Source: Aminobacter anthyllidis
Lineage (GTDB): Bacteria > Pseudomonadota > Alphaproteobacteria > Rhizobiales > Rhizobiaceae
Direction: 5' to 3'
Length of the DNA stretch: 64,000 bases
Assembly (NCBI RefSeq): GCF_018555685.1
Contig: NZ_JAFLWW010000004.1
Span: 310,001-374,000, forward strand
Part shown: piece by piece, positions 19,272 to 28,964 of the stretch
Layout of the letters: the number at the start of each line of letters is the position of its first letter
How positions within the stretch are numbered: position 1 is the first letter of the stretch
Program-made: the position numbers and the translations under genes
The notes under the pieces: model-generated
The model's input: the letters and a program-made list of their open reading frames with translations, nothing else
Databases searched by the model: none
Told to the model about the DNA's origin: nothing

Positions 19272-20195
19272 ATGGACTTTATCCAGACCGTTTTCACGAG
19301 CTTCGTCTCGCTCATTCCCGTCACCCTGGCGCAGAGCCTGATCCTGGCATTCGTCGTGCTCGGAATCATGATTCCGTTCCGCACACTCAACTTCCCTGAC
19401 CTCACCAGCGAGGGCGCATTCCCGCTCGGCGGCTGCGTCTGCGGCGTGCTTCTGGCAAGCGGTGCCTCGCCGCTCACGGCAATTGCCGTGGCAATCATCG
19501 CCGGCTTCCTCGCAGGCTGCTGCACCGCCTTCATCCACCTGCGGTTCCGCATCCATACGCTGCTCGCCGGCATCCTGCTGATGACGATGCTGTACAGCAT
19601 CAACCTGCGCATCATGGGTAAGTCGAACCTCTCAGTCTTCGGCGCGCCCACCGTTTTCGACTGGGCGCCGTTCGTCCAGCCGGGCTTCCCGGTCGCCAAG
19701 ATCATCGTGGCGGGGTTGATCGGGGCGATCGTCTTCATCCTGCTTAACATGTTCTTCAAGACCGAGAAGGGCACCGCGATCCGCGCTGTCGGCGCCAATC
19801 CTGATATGGCCGAAGCACAAGGCATCAATGTCTGGGTCGCCACAATCGGCGGCGTCGGCCTTGCCAGCGCGTTTTCGGCGACCAGCGGTGCTCTGATGGT
19901 TCAGAGCCAAGGGTTTGCCGACGTCAATATGGGCCTTGGCATCCTGATCAACGGCCTTGCCGCGTTAATGATCGGCGAAGCCATCGTCGGCAAGCAGACA
20001 GTGCTGCGCCAGCTCGCCGCCCCGTTCGTCGGTGCGGTTGTCTACTACCAGCTGGTGTCGTTCTGTCTCGCCGCCGGCATGCCGCCCCCCGACCTGAAGC
20101 TCGCCACCGGCCTGTTCGTGCTTGCCATGCTTGCTCTTCCGAGCCTGCGTCGCAGCCGGGGACCGGCGCAAGCACGCGAAACCATCCGCGAATAA
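19272..20195 (+). CDS. ABC transporter permease of the TrpX-like system
   Basis: A 307-residue integral membrane protein with about eight hydrophobic segments (for example LIPVTLAQSLILAFVVLGIMI, LTAIAVAIIAGFLAG, IIVAGLIGAIVFILL). It has a cytoplasmic coupling segment around GTAIRAVGANPDMAEAQGINV, the EAA-like loop of LivH/TrpY-type permeases. A single permease gene implies a homodimer. It starts 5 bases after the ATPase stop, and kynureninase begins 18 bases after its own stop, so all four genes are one transcript. Confidence 0.88.
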   Translation: MDFIQTVFTSFVSLIPVTLAQSLILAFVVLGIMIPFRTLNFPDLTSEGAFPLGGCVCGVLLASGASPLTAIAVAIIAGFLAGCCTAFIHLRFRIHTLLAGILLMTMLYSINLRIMGKSNLSVFGAPTVFDWAPFVQPGFPVAKIIVAGLIGAIVFILLNMFFKTEKGTAIRAVGANPDMAEAQGINVWVATIGGVGLASAFSATSGALMVQSQGFADVNMGLGILINGLAALMIGEAIVGKQTVLRQLAAPFVGAVVYYQLVSFCLAAGMPPPDLKLATGLFVLAMLALPSLRRSRGPAQARETIRE

Positions 20196-20213
20196 GCAAG
20201 GATAGCCCGCATC

Positions 20214-21461
20214 ATGACTGCAATTCCCGATCTCGTCGCTGTCGAGGCGATGGACGCTGTCGATCCGCTGCGTTCGATGCGTGATCGCTTCATCCTGCCG
20301 GAGGGAGTGATCTATCTCGACGGCAATTCGCTGGGGGCCGCTTCGCACGCCGCCTTCAGCGAACTCCAGGCGGCCGCGTCCAAGGAGTGGGCGCAGGACC
20401 TGATCCGCGCCTGGAACACCGCCGGCTGGTTCGACATGCCGACAGAGCTGGGCGACCGCATTGGCCGCCTGATTGGTGCCGCACCTGGCCAGACGGTTGT
20501 CTGCGACACCACCTCGAGCAACATCTACAAGGTGCTGCACGCAGCACTCGCAATGCGGCCGGACCGTTCGGTCATCGTTGCCGAGGGCAACAGCTTCCCG
20601 ACCGATCTCTACATGGCGGAGGGTGTGGCCTCGACACGGGCTGGTGCCGTGCTGCGGCTAGAAGGCGTCGACGCGCCCAGCATCGAAGAGCTGATCGACG
20701 ACAAGGTTGCGGTGGTTCTGGTCAACCACGTCAACTACAAGTCGGGCGAGCTGCGCGACATGGCGGCGCTGACGAAGAAGGCGCAAGCCGCCGGTGCCTT
20801 GATCGTCTGGGACCTCTGCCACACGGCAGGCGCCCTGCCGGTCGACCTCGACGGCGCCAATGTCGATTTCGCCGTCGGCTGCACCTACAAATACATCAAT
20901 GGTGGCCCGGGCGCGCCGGCCTTCATCTACGCTGCAACCCGCCATCTCGCCGACGTCAGCCAGCCTTTGAGCGGCTGGTGGGGCCATGCCAGGCCGTTCG
21001 CCTTCGAGCAGGGTTATGCGGCGGACGCCGGCATCCGCCGGTTCCTGTGCGGCACCCAGCCGATCCTGACCATGCGGGCGCTCAAGGGCGCGCTCGATGA
21101 CTGGGAGGACGTCGACATGGCGGCGCTGCGCAAGAAGAGCATCGCCCTGACCGACCTGTTCATCCAGCTGGTCGAAGCAAAGTGCGGCGCCTACGGCCTC
21201 AAGCTGGAAAGCCCGCGCGACGGCACCAAGCGCGGCAGCCAGGTGTCGTTCGAGCACGACAACGCCTATGCCATCATGCAGGCACTGATTGCGCGCGGTG
21301 TTATCGGCGACTTCCGTGCACCAGCTACGGTGCGCTTCGGCTTTACGCCGCTCTATGTCGGCTTCAAGGACGTCTGGCAGGCGGTCGAGATCCTCGAAGA
21401 CATCATGCGGACTGGCGCCTGGAAGGAAGCCCGTTTCGCCGTCAAGTCGGCGGTGACCTGA
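20214..21461 (+). CDS. kynU: Kynureninase
   Basis: A 415-residue PLP enzyme that cleaves L-kynurenine to anthranilate and L-alanine. The N terminus has FILPEGVIYLDGNSLGA, the kynureninase opening. The middle has WDLCHTAGALPVDLDGANVDFAVGCTYKYINGGPGAPAF, with the PLP Lys at residue 226 and the cofactor-binding Asp upstream. SGWWGHARPFAF and RFLCGTQPILTMRAL are also characteristic. The length is normal for bacterial KynU. It is the last gene of the TrpX-like transporter operon, and a strong bidirectional terminator follows. It supplies anthranilate, the probable substrate of the CoA ligase encoded at 27032. Confidence 0.95.
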   Translation: MTAIPDLVAVEAMDAVDPLRSMRDRFILPEGVIYLDGNSLGAASHAAFSELQAAASKEWAQDLIRAWNTAGWFDMPTELGDRIGRLIGAAPGQTVVCDTTSSNIYKVLHAALAMRPDRSVIVAEGNSFPTDLYMAEGVASTRAGAVLRLEGVDAPSIEELIDDKVAVVLVNHVNYKSGELRDMAALTKKAQAAGALIVWDLCHTAGALPVDLDGANVDFAVGCTYKYINGGPGAPAFIYAATRHLADVSQPLSGWWGHARPFAFEQGYAADAGIRRFLCGTQPILTMRALKGALDDWEDVDMAALRKKSIALTDLFIQLVEAKCGAYGLKLESPRDGTKRGSQVSFEHDNAYAIMQALIARGVIGDFRAPATVRFGFTPLYVGFKDVWQAVEILEDIMRTGAWKEARFAVKSAVT

Positions 21462-21481
21462 TCTCAGGTCAAATGGAAACG

Positions 21482-21507
21482 AAAAGGGCGGCAATTGCCG
21501 CCCTTTT

Positions 21508-21508
<1 letters not shown>
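21482..21508. terminator. Bidirectional rho-independent terminator between kynU and livF
   Basis: AAAAGGGCGGCAA pairs with TTGCCGCCCTTTT over a nearly loopless perfect palindrome, with T-rich flanks on both strands. It lies between the convergent kynU and livF genes and reaches the livF stop codon. Confidence 0.85.
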
Positions 21509-22190
<682 letters not shown>

Positions 22191-22194
<4 letters not shown>

Positions 22195-22940
22195 GCGGCT
22201 TCTCCGAGATAGGCCCGGCGGACTTCGGGGTCGTTGCGGATCTGGTCGACAGTGCCGGTGGCAATGACGCGGCCATAGACCAGCACCGAGATGCGGTCGG
22301 CGAGCGCGAAGACGGCATCCATGTCGTGCTCGACCAGCAGGATCGGCGCTTCATGGCGCAGGCCGTCGAGGAACTTGGTCAGCGCCTTCGAGCCCTCGGG
22401 ACCCATGCCGGCCATCGGCTCGTCGAACAGGAACGCCTTTGAGCCGAGCGCCAGCGCAATCGCGATTTCGAGCTGGCGGCGTTCGCCATGCGACAGCTCG
22501 GCGGCGGGCAGGTGGGCGCGTCCGGCGAGGCCGACGCGCTCCAGCATCGCCATTGCCGGTTCGGTCAGGCTCTTGTCGTTCATCACGGGACGGAAGAAGC
22601 GGAAGCTCGTGCCCTGGCGTGCCTGTACCGCAAGCATGACGTTGCGCAGGGCGGAAAACTCCTGCGCCAGCGACGAGATCTGGAAGCTGCGGCCGAGGCC
22701 GAGACGGGCGCGTGCGGCCATGTCGAGCCCGGCAATGTCCTGGCCGAGGAAGCGGATGGTGCCGCTGTCGGGCCGGAACGAGCCGGAGATCTGATGGATC
22801 AGTGTGCTTTTGCCGGCGCCATTGGGGCCGATCAGCGCGTGGACCTCGCCAGGTCTCAGATCGAGGCTTACGCCGTCGGTGGCCTTCAGTGCGCCGAAGG
22901 TCTTTTTGAGATCGCGGATTTCGAGAACTGGCTCAGCCAT
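22191..22940 (-). CDS. livG: Branched-chain-type (HAAT) ABC transporter ATPase, LivG-like
   Basis: A 249-residue ATPase. It has Walker A GPNGAGKST, the longer LivG insert with LGRSFQISSLAQEFSALRNVMLAVQAR, signature LSHGERRQLEIAIAL (a SHGE variant common in LivG) and Walker B FLFDEPMAGMGPEGS. I start it at ATG 22940 (MAEPVLEI), since a longer frame upstream overlaps the permease more than needed. It is one of five contiguous Liv-type genes. Confidence 0.92.
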
Positions 22941-23937
22941 GACGCGCCTTTCCGGCCAGCAGGCCCAGCAGCCCACCGCGCGCGAACAGCACCACGCCGA
23001 GCAGGATCAGGCCAAGGAAGAACTGCCAGCGCTCGGTTATGCCGCCAAGCGCATATTCGATCAGCACGTAGAGCATGGCGCCAGCGACGGGGCCGAACAG
23101 CCGTCCCTTGCCGCCAAGGATGATGAGCACGATCAGCTCGCCTGACATATGCCAGGACAGCATCGATGGGCTGACGAACTTGTTGAGGTCGGCGAACAGC
23201 GCGCCGGCGAGCCCGGTGACCATGGCCGAGACGGCGAATGCAACAAGCCTGACGTTGAACGGCGCGATGCCGACTGCGGCTAGGCGCGTCGCGTTCTGCC
23301 GCGCTGCCTGCAGGGCCGCGCCGAAGCGCGAGCCGCGCAGCAGCCAGAACAGCCCGAGTGCTGCCATCAGCACCACATAGCAGATCAGGAAATAGGACAG
23401 CGGCTGGGCAGTATTCACGCCGGGGAATTCGTTGCGAACATAGATCGAAAGCCCGTCCTCGCCGCCATAGGCCGGCCACGACACGGCGAAGTAGTAGATC
23501 ATCTGCGCGAAGGCGAGCGTGATCATGATGAAGTAGACGCCCGTTGTGCGCAGGCTGATGGCGCCGATCGGCAATGCGATCAGGCCGCAGACCACGACCG
23601 CGACAAGCCAGATGATCGGCATCGATGCCGTGCCCGGGATGCCGGCGAAGAGTGGCACACCGTCGAAGGCATGGGTGGCGAGGATGCCGGCGGCATAGCC
23701 GCCGAGGCCGAAGAAGGCGGCGTGTCCAAACGACACCAGCCCGCCGAGCCCTAGCGCGATGTTGAGGCCGACAGCAGCGAGCGCCAGGATGGCGATGCGC
23801 GTCGCGAGCGTAATGTAGAACGGCTCGCCCATGGCGGACGCCCCAAGCGGGATCGCCAGCAAGAGAAGCGCCAGCAGAGTGTTGATGACGGTTTCGCGGG
23901 TCATGAGGGGTGCATTGGTCATGGCGGCGGCACTCAC
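22933..23937 (-). CDS. livM: Branched-chain-type ABC transporter permease, LivM-like
   Basis: A 334-residue permease with about nine hydrophobic segments and the LivM hallmark ALGLGGLVSFGHAAFFGLGGYAAGILA. The cytoplasmic LRGSRFGAALQAARQNATRLAAVGI loop contacts the ATPase. The frame opens with GTG at 23937 (MSAAAMTNAP), overlapping the stop of livH (GTGA). An ATG five codons later is an alternative start. It forms the heterodimeric channel with the LivH-like protein. Confidence 0.9.
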   Translation of the reverse strand: MSAAAMTNAPLMTRETVINTLLALLLLAIPLGASAMGEPFYITLATRIAILALAAVGLNIALGLGGLVSFGHAAFFGLGGYAAGILATHAFDGVPLFAGIPGTASMPIIWLVAVVVCGLIALPIGAISLRTTGVYFIMITLAFAQMIYYFAVSWPAYGGEDGLSIYVRNEFPGVNTAQPLSYFLICYVVLMAALGLFWLLRGSRFGAALQAARQNATRLAAVGIAPFNVRLVAFAVSAMVTGLAGALFADLNKFVSPSMLSWHMSGELIVLIILGGKGRLFGPVAGAMLYVLIEYALGGITERWQFFLGLILLGVVLFARGGLLGLLAGKARHG

Positions 23938-24854
23938 GACTGCGTCGCAAACAGGCCGCTCGGCCTGAAAGCGAGGATCAGGGCCATGACGATGTAGATC
24001 AGCATGGAGGCAAGCGCGGCACCGATCGGGCCGGCCTGGGCGGCGGGGATCATCAGGGCCAGGACCTTGGGCAGCAGGAAACGCCCCATCGTGTCGACGA
24101 CGCCGACGAGGACGGCGCCGAACAGCGCGCCCTTGATCGAGCCGATGCCGCCGATGACGATGACGACGAAGGCAAGGATGAGCGCCGGTTCGCCCATGCC
24201 GACTTGAACCGACTGCAGTGCGCCGACAAGCGCGCCGGCAAGGCCGGCCAGCGCGGCGCCAAGTGCGAAGACGACGGTGTAGAGGGTACGGATATCGACG
24301 CCGAGTGCGGCGATCATCTCGCGGTCGGACTCGCCGGCACGGATACGCATGCCGAGCCGCGTGCGCGAGATCAGCACATACAGGCCCAGTGCTACCACGA
24401 CACCGACGCCGATGATGGCGAGACGGTAGAGCTGGTACTGGCCACCGCCTGGCAGGGGCACTGCTCCCTGCAGCAGCGGCGGGATGTCGAGATAAAGCGG
24501 AAACGAGCCGAACATCCAGCGCGTGCCTTCGGAGAAGATCAGGATCAGCGCGAATGTCGCCAGCACCTGGTCGAGATGGTCGCGGTCATAGAGGCGGCGT
24601 ATGACGGTCACTTCGATGATCGCGCCGGCCGCCGCCGCCGCAACGAGACTCGCCGCCAGTCCGATCCAGAACGAGCCGGTGGCAGCCGCAACCGCCGCGC
24701 AGGCGAAGGCGCCGACCATGTAGAGCGAGCCATGGGCGAGGTTGATCAGGCCCATGACGCCGAAGATCAGCGTCAGGCCGGCGGCCATGAGGAACAGCAT
24801 CACCCCGAGCTGCAGCCCGTTGAGAAGTTGCTCGAGGAGCAGTGCGATGGACAA
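23934..24854 (-). CDS. livH: Branched-chain-type ABC transporter permease, LivH-like
   Basis: A 306-residue permease. The N terminus LLEQLLNGLQLGVMLFLMAAGLTLIFGVMGLINLAHGSLYM is the LivH signature, and SRTRLGMRIRAGESDREMIAALG is the coupling loop. The only suitable start codon is TTG at 24854; the next in-frame ATG would remove the first membrane helix. No strong ribosome binding site is visible before the TTG, so translation may be weak. A 165-base gap with RIME-like palindromes separates it from the binding-protein gene. Confidence 0.87.
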   Translation of the reverse strand: MSIALLLEQLLNGLQLGVMLFLMAAGLTLIFGVMGLINLAHGSLYMVGAFACAAVAAATGSFWIGLAASLVAAAAAGAIIEVTVIRRLYDRDHLDQVLATFALILIFSEGTRWMFGSFPLYLDIPPLLQGAVPLPGGGQYQLYRLAIIGVGVVVALGLYVLISRTRLGMRIRAGESDREMIAALGVDIRTLYTVVFALGAALAGLAGALVGALQSVQVGMGEPALILAFVVIVIGGIGSIKGALFGAVLVGVVDTMGRFLLPKVLALMIPAAQAGPIGAALASMLIYIVMALILAFRPSGLFATQS

Positions 24855-24898
24855 GGGGACGCTTTCGCTGGCTGGGGTTTAGGATGCGACGAAGACGC

Positions 24899-25018
24899 CT
24901 CCCTCTCCCCGTTCACGGGGAGAGGGTAAGGGTGAGGGGTAGCATCGGACTTGCAGGCGTATGCACCGCCCCTCATCCGCCTGCCGGCACCTTCTCCCCG
25001 CATGCGGGGAGAAGGAAG
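24899..25018. repeat. RIME-like palindromic intergenic element
   Basis: Two clear hairpins, CCCTCTCCCC/GGGGAGAGGG around 24901-24927 and CCTTCTCCCC/GGGGAGAAGG around 24990-25015, are joined by sequence containing GTGAGGGG and CCCCTCATCCGCCTG. These words are those of the mosaic palindromic repeats (RIME type) scattered between rhizobial genes. Here the element lies within an operon, between the binding-protein and permease genes, and could stabilise the upstream mRNA. Confidence 0.7.
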
Positions 25019-25019
25019 C

Positions 25020-26156
25020 TCACATCTTGCACTGTTCGGCGTAGGCGTCCTTGTGGTGCTCGAAGGCGGTGGCAACGATCTTGTTGGTCAGCACGTCGCC
25101 TTCCTTGATCACCTCACGCACGTAGATGTTCTGCACCGGGTGGTTGTTGGTGTTGAAGGTGAACTCGCCGCGCACCGACTTGAAATCGGCGGCCTTGAGT
25201 GCTGCGCGGAAGGCATCCTTGTCCTTGACGCTGGCCTTGCCGAGCGCCGACAGGATCAGGTTTGCCGTATCCCAGCTCTGGGCGGCATAGACCGAGGGCA
25301 GGCGCTTGTATTCGGCCTTGAAGGCCTCGACGAACTGCTTGTTGGCCTCGTTGTCGAGGTCCTTCGACCAGCTGGCCGAGTTCTTGACACCGAGTGCCGC
25401 GTCGCCAACGGCCGGCAGGATGTCCTGGTCGAAGGAGAAGCCTGGGCCCATGACCGGAATGTTCACGCCCGACTGGGCGTACTGCTTCATGAACGAGATG
25501 CCCATGCCGCCGGGAAGGAAGAAGAAGACCGAGTCGGCGCCGGAATCGCGGATCTGGGCGATCTCGGCGGCGTAGTCGGTCTGGCCGACCTGGGTGTAGA
25601 CTTCACCCGCCAACTCACCCTTGTAGTAGCGCTTGAAGCCGGTCAGCGAATCCTTGCCGGCCGGATAGTTGGGCGCAAGGATGAAGGTCTTCTTGTAGTC
25701 CTTGTTGGCGTACTGGCCCATCGCCTCGTGGAAGTTGTCGTTCTGATAGGCGACGTTGAAATAGTTCTTGTTGCACTTGGCGCCAGCGAGTGCCGAAGGG
25801 CCGGCATTGGGCGATAGGTAGATGACGTCCTGTGCCACAGCGTTCGGCACCACGGCCATCGCCAGGTTCGACCAGATGATGCCGGTCAACAGGTCGACCT
25901 TGTCGCTCTGGATCATCTTTTCAGCGAGCTGAACGGCGATCTCGGGCTTCTGGGCATCGTCCTCGATGACGAGTTCAACATCCTTGTTGCCGGACTGCTT
26001 CATCGCCAGCGCAAAGGCATCGCGCATATCGACGCCGAGGCCCGCGCCGCCTCCCGAAAGCGTGGTGATGACGCCGATCTTCACCGGCTCGGCATATGCC
26101 AGGCCAGATGCCGCAAGCGACAGGCCAAAAATTCCGGCCGCAATGATTTTCTTCAT
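25020..26156 (-). CDS. livK: Branched-chain-type ABC transporter substrate-binding protein, LivK-like
   Basis: A 378-residue periplasmic binding protein. The signal peptide is MKKIIAAGIFGLSLAASGLAYA, cut before EPVKIGVITTLSG. Type I periplasmic-binding fold motifs follow: GLGVDMRDAFALAM, LTGIIWSNLAMAVVP and FFFLPGGMGISFMKQY. ATG 26156 follows GGGAGGAG. The ligand is not obvious from sequence; position after tryptophan dioxygenase suggests tryptophan, kynurenine or anthranilate. Two Cys near the C terminus and middle (AKCNKNYF, AEQCKM) may form a disulfide, as in related aromatic-acid-binding proteins. Confidence 0.9.
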   Translation of the reverse strand: MKKIIAAGIFGLSLAASGLAYAEPVKIGVITTLSGGGAGLGVDMRDAFALAMKQSGNKDVELVIEDDAQKPEIAVQLAEKMIQSDKVDLLTGIIWSNLAMAVVPNAVAQDVIYLSPNAGPSALAGAKCNKNYFNVAYQNDNFHEAMGQYANKDYKKTFILAPNYPAGKDSLTGFKRYYKGELAGEVYTQVGQTDYAAEIAQIRDSGADSVFFFLPGGMGISFMKQYAQSGVNIPVMGPGFSFDQDILPAVGDAALGVKNSASWSKDLDNEANKQFVEAFKAEYKRLPSVYAAQSWDTANLILSALGKASVKDKDAFRAALKAADFKSVRGEFTFNTNNHPVQNIYVREVIKEGDVLTNKIVATAFEHHKDAYAEQCKM

Positions 26157-26198
26157 TAGGTACTCCTCCCAAGTGTTCCCGATTATTGAATTGAAGTT

Positions 26199-27035
26199 CT
26201 AGAGCCGGGTGCGAACTTTCCAGAGTTCCGGAAACAGTTCAACCTCCAGCATCTTCTTCAGATACGAAGCGCCAGACGTGCCGCCGGTGCCGCGTTTCAT
26301 GCCGATGATGCGTTCGACCGTGGTGACGTGGTTGAAGCGCCATCGGCGGAAGTAATCCTCGAAGTCGACCAGCTTCTCGGCCAGCTCATAAAACATCCAG
26401 TAGCGTTGCGGATCGCGATAGATCGTCTGCCAGGCGACGAGCACCTCTTCGCTTTCGCTGCGGGTCTCGCGCCAGTCGGTGCGCTTGCCATCCGCGCCGA
26501 TGTCGAAGCCGTTGCGACCAAGCAGCAGGATCGCCTCATCGTATAGCGAGGGCTGGGCAAGCACCGCTTCCAGCTTCTCGGCCAGTTCGGGCTGGTGCGC
26601 GTGTGGGCGAAGCATAGCCAGATTGCGGTTGCCGGCCATGAACTCGATGGCGCGATATTGCCAGGACTGGAATCCCGAGGACTGGCCGAGCGAGTCGCGA
26701 AACTCGGTGTATTCGCTTGGCGTCATCGTCCTGAGCACATCCCAGGCGCTGTTGAGCTGCTCGAAAATGCGCGACACGCGCGACAGCATCTTGAACGACG
26801 GCTCGAGCTTGTCGGCACGAATCGAGCGGATCGCCGAGCCGATCTCGTGCAAAGCAAGCTTCATCCACAGCTCCGACGTCTGATGCTGGATGATGAACAG
26901 CATCTCGTCGTGCGCGGTCGAAAGCGGCGCCTGGGCGTCGAGGATCTTTTCGAGATGCAAATAGTCGCTGTAGGACATCCGGTCCTTGAACGACATCTGC
27001 GCGCCTTCGACGGAGGGATCGTACGGCTTGCTCAA
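26199..27035 (-). CDS. kynA: Tryptophan 2,3-dioxygenase
   Basis: A 278-residue haem enzyme that opens the indole ring of L-tryptophan to N-formylkynurenine. It has [16 protein letters not shown], the substrate-site [14 protein letters not shown] with His51, [13 protein letters not shown] and, near residue 236, [23 protein letters not shown] with the haem-ligand His and the GTGGTSG loop. The best start is TTG 27035, which overlaps the ligase stop (TTGA) and sits 8 bases after GGAG. The first ATG is 13 codons further in. Coupling to the aryl-CoA ligase upstream directly links tryptophan ring opening with anthranilate activation. Confidence 0.95.
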   Translation of the reverse strand: MSKPYDPSVEGAQMSFKDRMSYSDYLHLEKILDAQAPLSTAHDEMLFIIQHQTSELWMKLALHEIGSAIRSIRADKLEPSFKMLSRVSRIFEQLNSAWDVLRTMTPSEYTEFRDSLGQSSGFQSWQYRAIEFMAGNRNLAMLRPHAHQPELAEKLEAVLAQPSLYDEAILLLGRNGFDIGADGKRTDWRETRSESEEVLVAWQTIYRDPQRYWMFYELAEKLVDFEDYFRRWRFNHVTTVERIIGMKRGTGGTSGASYLKKMLEVELFPELWKVRTRL

Positions 27036-28657
27036 TTCATTTTCTCCGCACGCAACCGGAAGCGCTGGATCTTGCCGGTCTGGGTCTTGGGCAGGGCGTC
27101 GATGAACTTCACCGATCGTGGATACTTGTAGGGCGCGATCGTCGCCTTGACGTGATCCTGCAGGCGTTTGACGGTCGCAGCATCGGCGGCCACGCCAGCG
27201 ACGAGCACGACATAGGCTTCGACGATCTGGCCACGCTCGCCGTCTTCTGCCCCGATGACAGCGCATTCGGCGACTTCGGGATGCGAGAACAGAGCTGCTT
27301 CAACCTCCGGGCCGGCAATGTTGTAGCCGGCGCTGACGATCATGTCGTCGGAACGGGCGGCGAAATGGAAGAAGCCATCCGCGTCCTGCAAGAAGGCATC
27401 GCCGGTGACATTCCAGCCATCCCGCACATATTCGAGCTGGCGGTCATCGGCCATGTAGCGGCAGCCTGTGGGTCCGCGCACGGCGAGCTTGCCGACCGTG
27501 CCGCGCGGCACCTCGTTCATCTCGCTGTCGACGACACGCGCCTCGTAGCCGCCGACGGGCTTGCCGGTGGAGGCGGGCTTCATGTCCTCGAAGCGGTTTG
27601 AGATGAATATATGCAGCATCTCGGTGGCGCCGATGCCGTCGAGGATCGGCTTGCCGGTCTTGGCCAGCCATTCCTCGAACACCGGTCCGGGCAAGGTTTC
27701 GCCAGCCGAAACCGCGACGCGCAGCGACGACAGATCGGCACCTTCGTCCATCGCCTTCAGCATCGCGCGATAGGCGGTTGGGGCGGTGAACGAGATCGTC
27801 GCCTTATAGGTCTCGATGATGTGGATCATGTTGGGCGGCGTCGCCTGTTCGAGCAGGGTCGCGGCCGCACCAAAGCGAAGTGGGAAGATGGCCAGGCCGC
27901 CGAGGCCGAAGGTGAAGGCGAGCGGTGGCGAGCCGACGAAGACGTCGTCGGAGGTGACCGAAAGCACCTCCTTGGCATAGGCGTCGGCGATGATCAGCAG
28001 GTCGCGATGGAAGTGCATCGTCGCCTTCGGCACACCCGTGGTGCCCGAGGTGAAGCCGAGCAGTGCAACGTCGTCGCGGCCGGTCTTCACCGCTTCGAAG
28101 ATGACGGACTTGTCGAGTGCTACACGGTCCAGTTCGGCGTCGTGATTGGCGGTGCCGTCGAAGCCGATCACCGTCTTGAGGAAGGGACTGTCCTTGGCGC
28201 AGGCGACCATCTCGTCCATCAGGCGCGTGTCGCAAAGCGCGATGGTGATCTCCGCTTTGTCGACGATCTTGGTGAGTTCGCCGGCGCGCAGCATCGGCAT
28301 CGTGTTCACGACAACTGCTCCGGCCTTGGTGGCGGCCAGCCAGCAGGCGACCATTGCGGGGTTGTTGGCCGAGCGGATCAGCACCCGGTTGCCTGGCTTG
28401 ACGCCGTAGTTCTCGACCAGCGCATGCGCCAGCCGGTTGGTCCAGTCGGACAGCTCCTTGTAGGTACGGCGGCGGCCATTGCCGATCAGGGCAGTGTGGT
28501 CGCCGAGGCCCTTTTCGACAAGCCGGTCGGTCAGTTCGACGCCGGCATTGAGGTGTTCGGGATAGTCGAAGCCGTCGAGCAGGAAGTCCGGCCACTGCTC
28601 GGCGGGCGGCAGGTTGTCGCGCGTGAAAGTGTCGATATGCGCTGACGGTCCAAGCAT
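27032..28657 (-). CDS. Benzoate-CoA-ligase-family enzyme, probable 2-aminobenzoate (anthranilate)-CoA ligase
   Basis: A 541-residue adenylate-forming ligase. The AMP-binding motif is [20 protein letters not shown], followed by [23 protein letters not shown] and [14 protein letters not shown]. The C-terminal lid has [41 protein letters not shown], and the catalytic Lys lies in [14 protein letters not shown]. It belongs to the benzoate-CoA ligase branch, and the length equals the Azoarcus 2-aminobenzoate-CoA ligases as I recall them. Linkage to kynA, kynU and the fused monooxygenase supports anthranilate as the substrate; benzoate or salicylate cannot be excluded. It is the first gene of the minus-strand kynA-liv unit. 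Confidence 0.88.
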   Translation of the reverse strand: MLGPSAHIDTFTRDNLPPAEQWPDFLLDGFDYPEHLNAGVELTDRLVEKGLGDHTALIGNGRRRTYKELSDWTNRLAHALVENYGVKPGNRVLIRSANNPAMVACWLAATKAGAVVVNTMPMLRAGELTKIVDKAEITIALCDTRLMDEMVACAKDSPFLKTVIGFDGTANHDAELDRVALDKSVIFEAVKTGRDDVALLGFTSGTTGVPKATMHFHRDLLIIADAYAKEVLSVTSDDVFVGSPPLAFTFGLGGLAIFPLRFGAAATLLEQATPPNMIHIIETYKATISFTAPTAYRAMLKAMDEGADLSSLRVAVSAGETLPGPVFEEWLAKTGKPILDGIGATEMLHIFISNRFEDMKPASTGKPVGGYEARVVDSEMNEVPRGTVGKLAVRGPTGCRYMADDRQLEYVRDGWNVTGDAFLQDADGFFHFAARSDDMIVSAGYNIAGPEVEAALFSHPEVAECAVIGAEDGERGQIVEAYVVLVAGVAADAATVKRLQDHVKATIAPYKYPRSVKFIDALPKTQTGKIQRFRLRAEKMN

Positions 28658-28964
28658 TCTGCGGCTGTCCCCTACCTGCTGATCGCCCCGGCAAGTGGCC
28701 GTGCGTGCGTTTGAATGCGTTACTCAGGGGAGGCTTCGCGCCGAAAATAGGGGGTCACGTCCGACAAGCGGCGCACCCCTTGCGCGATCGAAACTGCGAC
28801 CGGCGTTTGGCACAGCGAGACCTCCCACGTTCTCGGTTGATGATTGAGAATTGCACCGGACCAAAATTATTTCAAGCATAAAGTTTTTGGTGCTGGCCCA
28901 TTGACGCGATCCGGTGGGCTGGCCATTGCTTTGGTGCCGAATGTCATTGCCTGGGAGGGGCCGA
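28658..28964. promoter_or_regulatory. Divergent promoter region between the CoA ligase and formamidase genes
   Basis: This 307-base gap holds no gene. It contains an AT-rich island around 28855-28892 with the candidate MarR operator at 28869-28884, and a GGGAGGGG ribosome binding site (28953-28960) for the formamidase GTG start. Both flanking genes belong to the proposed tryptophan pathway, so the region is probably a two-way control point. Confidence 0.6.
28869..28884. promoter_or_regulatory. Candidate MarR operator upstream of the formamidase gene
   Basis: ATTTCAAGCATAAAGT matches ACTTCAAGCTTAAAGT at 13194-13209 in 14 of 16 positions. It ends 80 bp before the formamidase start, close to the 87-bp distance seen at the monooxygenase operon, and lies ~210 bp upstream of the ligase start. 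Confidence 0.62.

Noticed and set aside
24899-25018. The paired palindromes as a CRISPR repeat or mobile-element end
   Set aside because: Only two unequal hairpins, no regular spacers, no transposase nearby; they fit a RIME-type repeat.
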